Assembly (NCBI GenBank): GCA_964019155.1 | Contig: OZ025244.1 | Span: forward strand, 900,735-964,734 | Reading direction: 5' to 3' | DNA from: Osedax fenrisi | Taxonomy: Eukaryota > Annelida > Polychaeta > Sabellida > Siboglinidae | DNA: 64,000 nt | Translations under genes and position numbers: made by a program | In this document: piece by piece, positions 60,476 to 64,000 of the stretch | Layout of the letters: the number at the start of each line of letters is the position of its first letter | How positions within the stretch are numbered: the stretch's first letter is position 1 | Notes under the pieces: model-generated | Seen by the model: only the letters and a program-made list of their open reading frames with translations | The model's database searches: none | Told to the model about the DNA's origin: nothing

Positions 60476-62045
60476 CTATTTTTTGTTTTGATTGTTTCTT
60501 AGATAAACATCTATTACGTGTTCCGTTTCCTTTTCCATGAATGAAGGATGTAGTTCACTCATTATATCTGAAATAATAAATTACAATTAGTATAAATAGA
60601 AATGTTTAAATAATATTAGCATTGTTAAGACAATATTATAAATATTTGTATCCTTATAAACTGTCAACCGTATATATATATATATATGTTTACAAGTATA
60701 TAAGTATAATACATATTTACATTAAAACATAAATTACAGATACTATATATCCTTAGAGATATATCCCAGAGTTAACCCTTAAGTACTCCAATAATAATGT
60801 ATTAATATAATAATATAATACAATAATATTATAATTACAATCATATTATGTAACAGATGTGGTACATAATATACATATATGTTGTAATATATAAACACAT
60901 ACACACACAAACACATATACACAAACACAGATGTATACATATATACATACACATTATATTTATTAAATATTATTTGTATCCTTAACTGTATTAAAATTAA
61001 TTAATAAATGTTATTGTATACCCTTAAATGTATTAAAATTAATTAATAAATGATATTATATATATATATATATATTATAAAATTATTTGTTAAATATATA
61101 ATGTTAAACATATCTGTGTGACTATATAAATAGGTCATATGACTCATACATCATATTATGCTAAGTATATTATATAATACTACTGCATTTAATTAATGTA
61201 TATGAATGTAATGTACTATGGTTCTATGTAATGTAATGTACTGTCATTTCGTATGGTAATAAATGTATAGGCTAACATGAATAAGTATGAATTCATATTT
61301 CCTACATAGTTATGACAATCACTTAACCCTGTGAGTCCCAGCAGTTTTTAATATATTATATAAATCTGGACAAAAAGGCACTTAATTATTATTTGTAATA
61401 TTATACTTAATATATTAGAATAATTATAATTAATTTTTACTTCAAAACAGTATAATATTTCAATTAATAAATACACAATAAAATATTATAATATACATAT
61501 AGATTCTTATAAATAAAATATTTATAACATTATACTTAATAATAAACTGGACAAATATTAAATATTTATAATTAATGTATTTATTTAGTTACATTTAATA
61601 AAGTATTTTAATAATAAATGTTATATAATGTTGTATTTTAACATAATACTCAAAATCTAAAATATAAATATATATTAAAAAAAAGCCTATCACTTGTATT
61701 GGATATTATTACATATATAATCATTTTTATTAATATAATTCAAATAATGAATTTTTTTTTACATTCATTTATAATCATCAAAATAAAAATTATTAAATTA
61801 TATAAATTATGTGCATTATATTATTAGAGATGCATGGGATTCACAGGGTTAAAATATAATATTGATAACCGCCCACACCATTGTGTATTGTGTCCATTCA
61901 TATTGTGTTAATAAAATGTATTGTTTTAAAGTATAACATAACTATTAAATATATAATGACTAAATAACAATGTGAATAAAATGTATAAAAAAAATAAATG
62001 GTATAAATAATATATATCAATATATATAGATATATAGATATATAG

Positions 62046-62076
<31 letters not shown>

Positions 62077-63548
62077 TATTGAATTTTGTTGAGTGTTTTA
62101 TATTATATATCTTATATATAATATGTGTGCATATATGTATTATTTATATTTATCTATATGTAAACATATATATTTAAGTAAGATATGGGAGGCCATTTAT
62201 AATAATATTAGCCGGTATCATTAATTTTATTAGATACTATTTAAATAATATTTATATACATTTACCCCTATGTTACATCTAAATGTACTTCTATATAGCT
62301 AATTGAATATAAATATATAATTAACTAATTTTAATATATTATACCACTAATACCACTAACGTAGAAGAAGACGGTATGTCGTTGTCTTATTAAATGACAG
62401 TTTTTGCGATTTTCCAGTTCTTGTATAATTCCTATAAACTTCTGGGGAACATATCCTATTAAGAATTCTCGTGATGGTTTTGGAAGTACTTGACTGTTTC
62501 AATTTGCTTAAGTTGTTATACTACAAATAGGTGTATTATTAACATTATAGTTACTAATTTAAATATTTTAATTATAAATGATAGTAAATATATAATTATA
62601 CATATAAATCACACAGATATGGAATTAATAATACAATAAATAAACACACTTTTATTTGTTTTTAAAATTCGAAAATTGATAGTATAATCAGTTTTTAATT
62701 AATTATGTTACACATGTTATATTTATGACATGTCAAATTAATTCCTAAATTAATTTTATTATTTATCTATGTGATGTTTTTAAAATGATCGTTTTATAAG
62801 AAATAATTCTCATAGAAACATAATGTTAACATCATTTTAATCACAATATTTTGTATAAGTCACATATAATATAAAAAAATAAAGTTAAAATTTTATTTTT
62901 TACATAATTTGAATAGTCACCAGTGCCCTTAATGAATAAAAGTGGATTAGTGTATACAATTTTGATATAAAAAAAATAACAACATTTCCCGCATCTTACT
63001 ATTAATTAGTGTATATACTATCATATGATATTCACATACATATTCATAATATGAACATCTTATATATATATAATTATATATCTATTATTCTGCATTACAG
63101 TAGAATTAATTAACTATCATGTCATGTAAGTGACAGTTTTTGCATAGAAAAATATAAAATATTAAAATCTAAATAACAAACTATAATGTATGTATATTTA
63201 ATAAATAATGATGAATGATAAATAAGGTCATGATTTATCAAATATAACTTGATAATTTGTATTATTTACATATTAAATTTGTGTACAGTCCTTGAAATAT
63301 ACATGACATTTATAATACATTTATATTTAAACAAACCATCAAATTAAAGAATGTTTCCTCATTCTTAAGCTTATTATCAAAGTCTTTAAACTCTTCCAAG
63401 AGAAGATTTGTTTTAAAGTAATAATTTGTATCCGTATTAGCACCATTTTCTATTGAATCGATTCGTTTATTCATCTCTTTTTGACCATCTAATAGCTCTT
63501 CTATTTTCACAGCCATTCTTTTGTTTAAATTAATAAGAAGTTGAATAT
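60476..63548 (-). CDS. DUF4806-like protein, three 3' exons
   Basis: Exons on the minus strand: 63548-63337 (acceptor TTTCTTTTAG, donor GATG|GTTTGT, ending in phase 0), 62520-62361 (acceptor TATTTGTAG, donor CTTCTAC|GTTAGTGG, phase 1) and 60567-60476 (acceptor TTATTTCAG, stop TAG). All phases agree. The first exon has a coiled-coil-like segment (EELLDGQKEMNKRIDSIENG) and then LLLEEFKDFDNKLKNEE. The second has SKTITRILNRICSPEVYRNY and a T-R-T-G-K block. The third has HPSFMEKETEHVIDVYLRN. This succession matches the layout of DUF4806 domains, found near the C-terminus of many invertebrate proteins of unknown function. AATAAA lies about 56 nt after the stop (60420-60415). The 5' exons must lie beyond 63548. 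Introns hold only AT-rich DNA and TA/CA microsatellites. Family assignment is from memory of the domain pattern. Confidence 0.6.
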
Positions 63549-64000
63549 CTAAAAGAAATATCTAATATAAATCACGTTATATTTTAAAATATGTATAATG
63601 TTAAAAGCCTTATGCCGGCATATGTAATATATCATTTATCTATGTGTATATATTTGTATATATTTGTATATATATATATATATAAATGTATTATATTTAT
63701 TTAATTTATATTTATAGACTATAAATATAGGCATACATACAAATCTAAAAATAATCTAAAATCTATTTATATTTTTATACATACTATATATAAATTTATA
63801 CTATACATACATATATAATAAAACTAAAAATACAATATTATATATTTATAAATATCAAGACCTATATTTATAAATATGTGTATTAAATGTATGCATTGCA
63901 TAGGGTTACCATATAATATCATATAAGTGTATACCTACATATTACTATGTATAATTAAATACAAAATACTATAACATTTAAAGTGAGTATGTATAACATA
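63549..64000. other. AT-rich sequence, probably intron of the DUF4806-like gene
   Basis: No further exon is recognised to the window edge; it contains short TA repeats near 63666-63682. Confidence 0.4.

Overview
The window reads as nuclear DNA of an invertebrate animal. It is extremely A+T-rich, full of long (TA)n tracts, and its real genes have introns with GT-AG borders. It carries animal-type transposable elements: R2/R4-like, jockey/CR1/L2-like and RTE-like LINEs, a Ty3/gypsy element, a P-element relative, and hAT- and pogo-like MITEs. It also carries animal-type gene families (secreted leucine-rich-repeat proteins, a THAP-domain protein, a DUF4806-like protein). No ribosomal RNA, convincing tRNA, operon or CRISPR is visible. 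I cannot name the species; an arthropod or another small invertebrate is only a guess.

Layout. 0-9 kb: a small hAT-like MITE (147-330), a 5'-truncated R2-like LINE lying between (TA)/(TATG) arrays (967-2868), and a second LINE starting in a (TAA)n array (5345-7120). The last codons of that second LINE recur as a tandem minisatellite 0.6 kb downstream (7641-8100). 9-16 kb: a 164-bp palindrome, a pogo-like MITE, and a nested pair in which a Ty3/gypsy element (11446-14965) has landed in an RTE-like LINE with a TATA target duplication. 16.6-17.6 kb: a GC-rich island with broken coding frames. 18.3-21 kb: an R4/Dong-like LINE embedded in a GTAGG-type array. 24.5-27.8 kb: a box-type minisatellite followed by a 2.8-kb array of 20-bp units organised into 100-bp higher-order units.

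27.8-38.8 kb: minus-strand LRR gene exons spread through AT-rich DNA, interrupted by the 5' half of an L2-like LINE (30030-32340) and a LINE relic (36.9-37.4 kb). 39.3-40.8 kb: the 3' half of an L2-like LINE, in which a 124-bp duplication brackets a small gypsy RT fragment. 45.3-54.3 kb: three LINE copies, two of them tail-to-tail. 54.6-59.4 kb: a plus-strand LRR exon, then the best-preserved gene in the window, a five-exon P-element/THAP9-type transposase whose splice phases join into an 857-codon frame with the catalytic acidic residues present. 60.5-63.5 kb: three minus-strand exons of a DUF4806-like protein.

How the parts relate. Most of the sequence is a record of serial transposition rather than a cooperating gene set. 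The likely host genes are the LRR exons, the DUF4806-like gene, and perhaps the GC-rich island. The P-type transposase could still be an active element or a domesticated gene. All calls come from reading the sequence by eye; no homology search was run.
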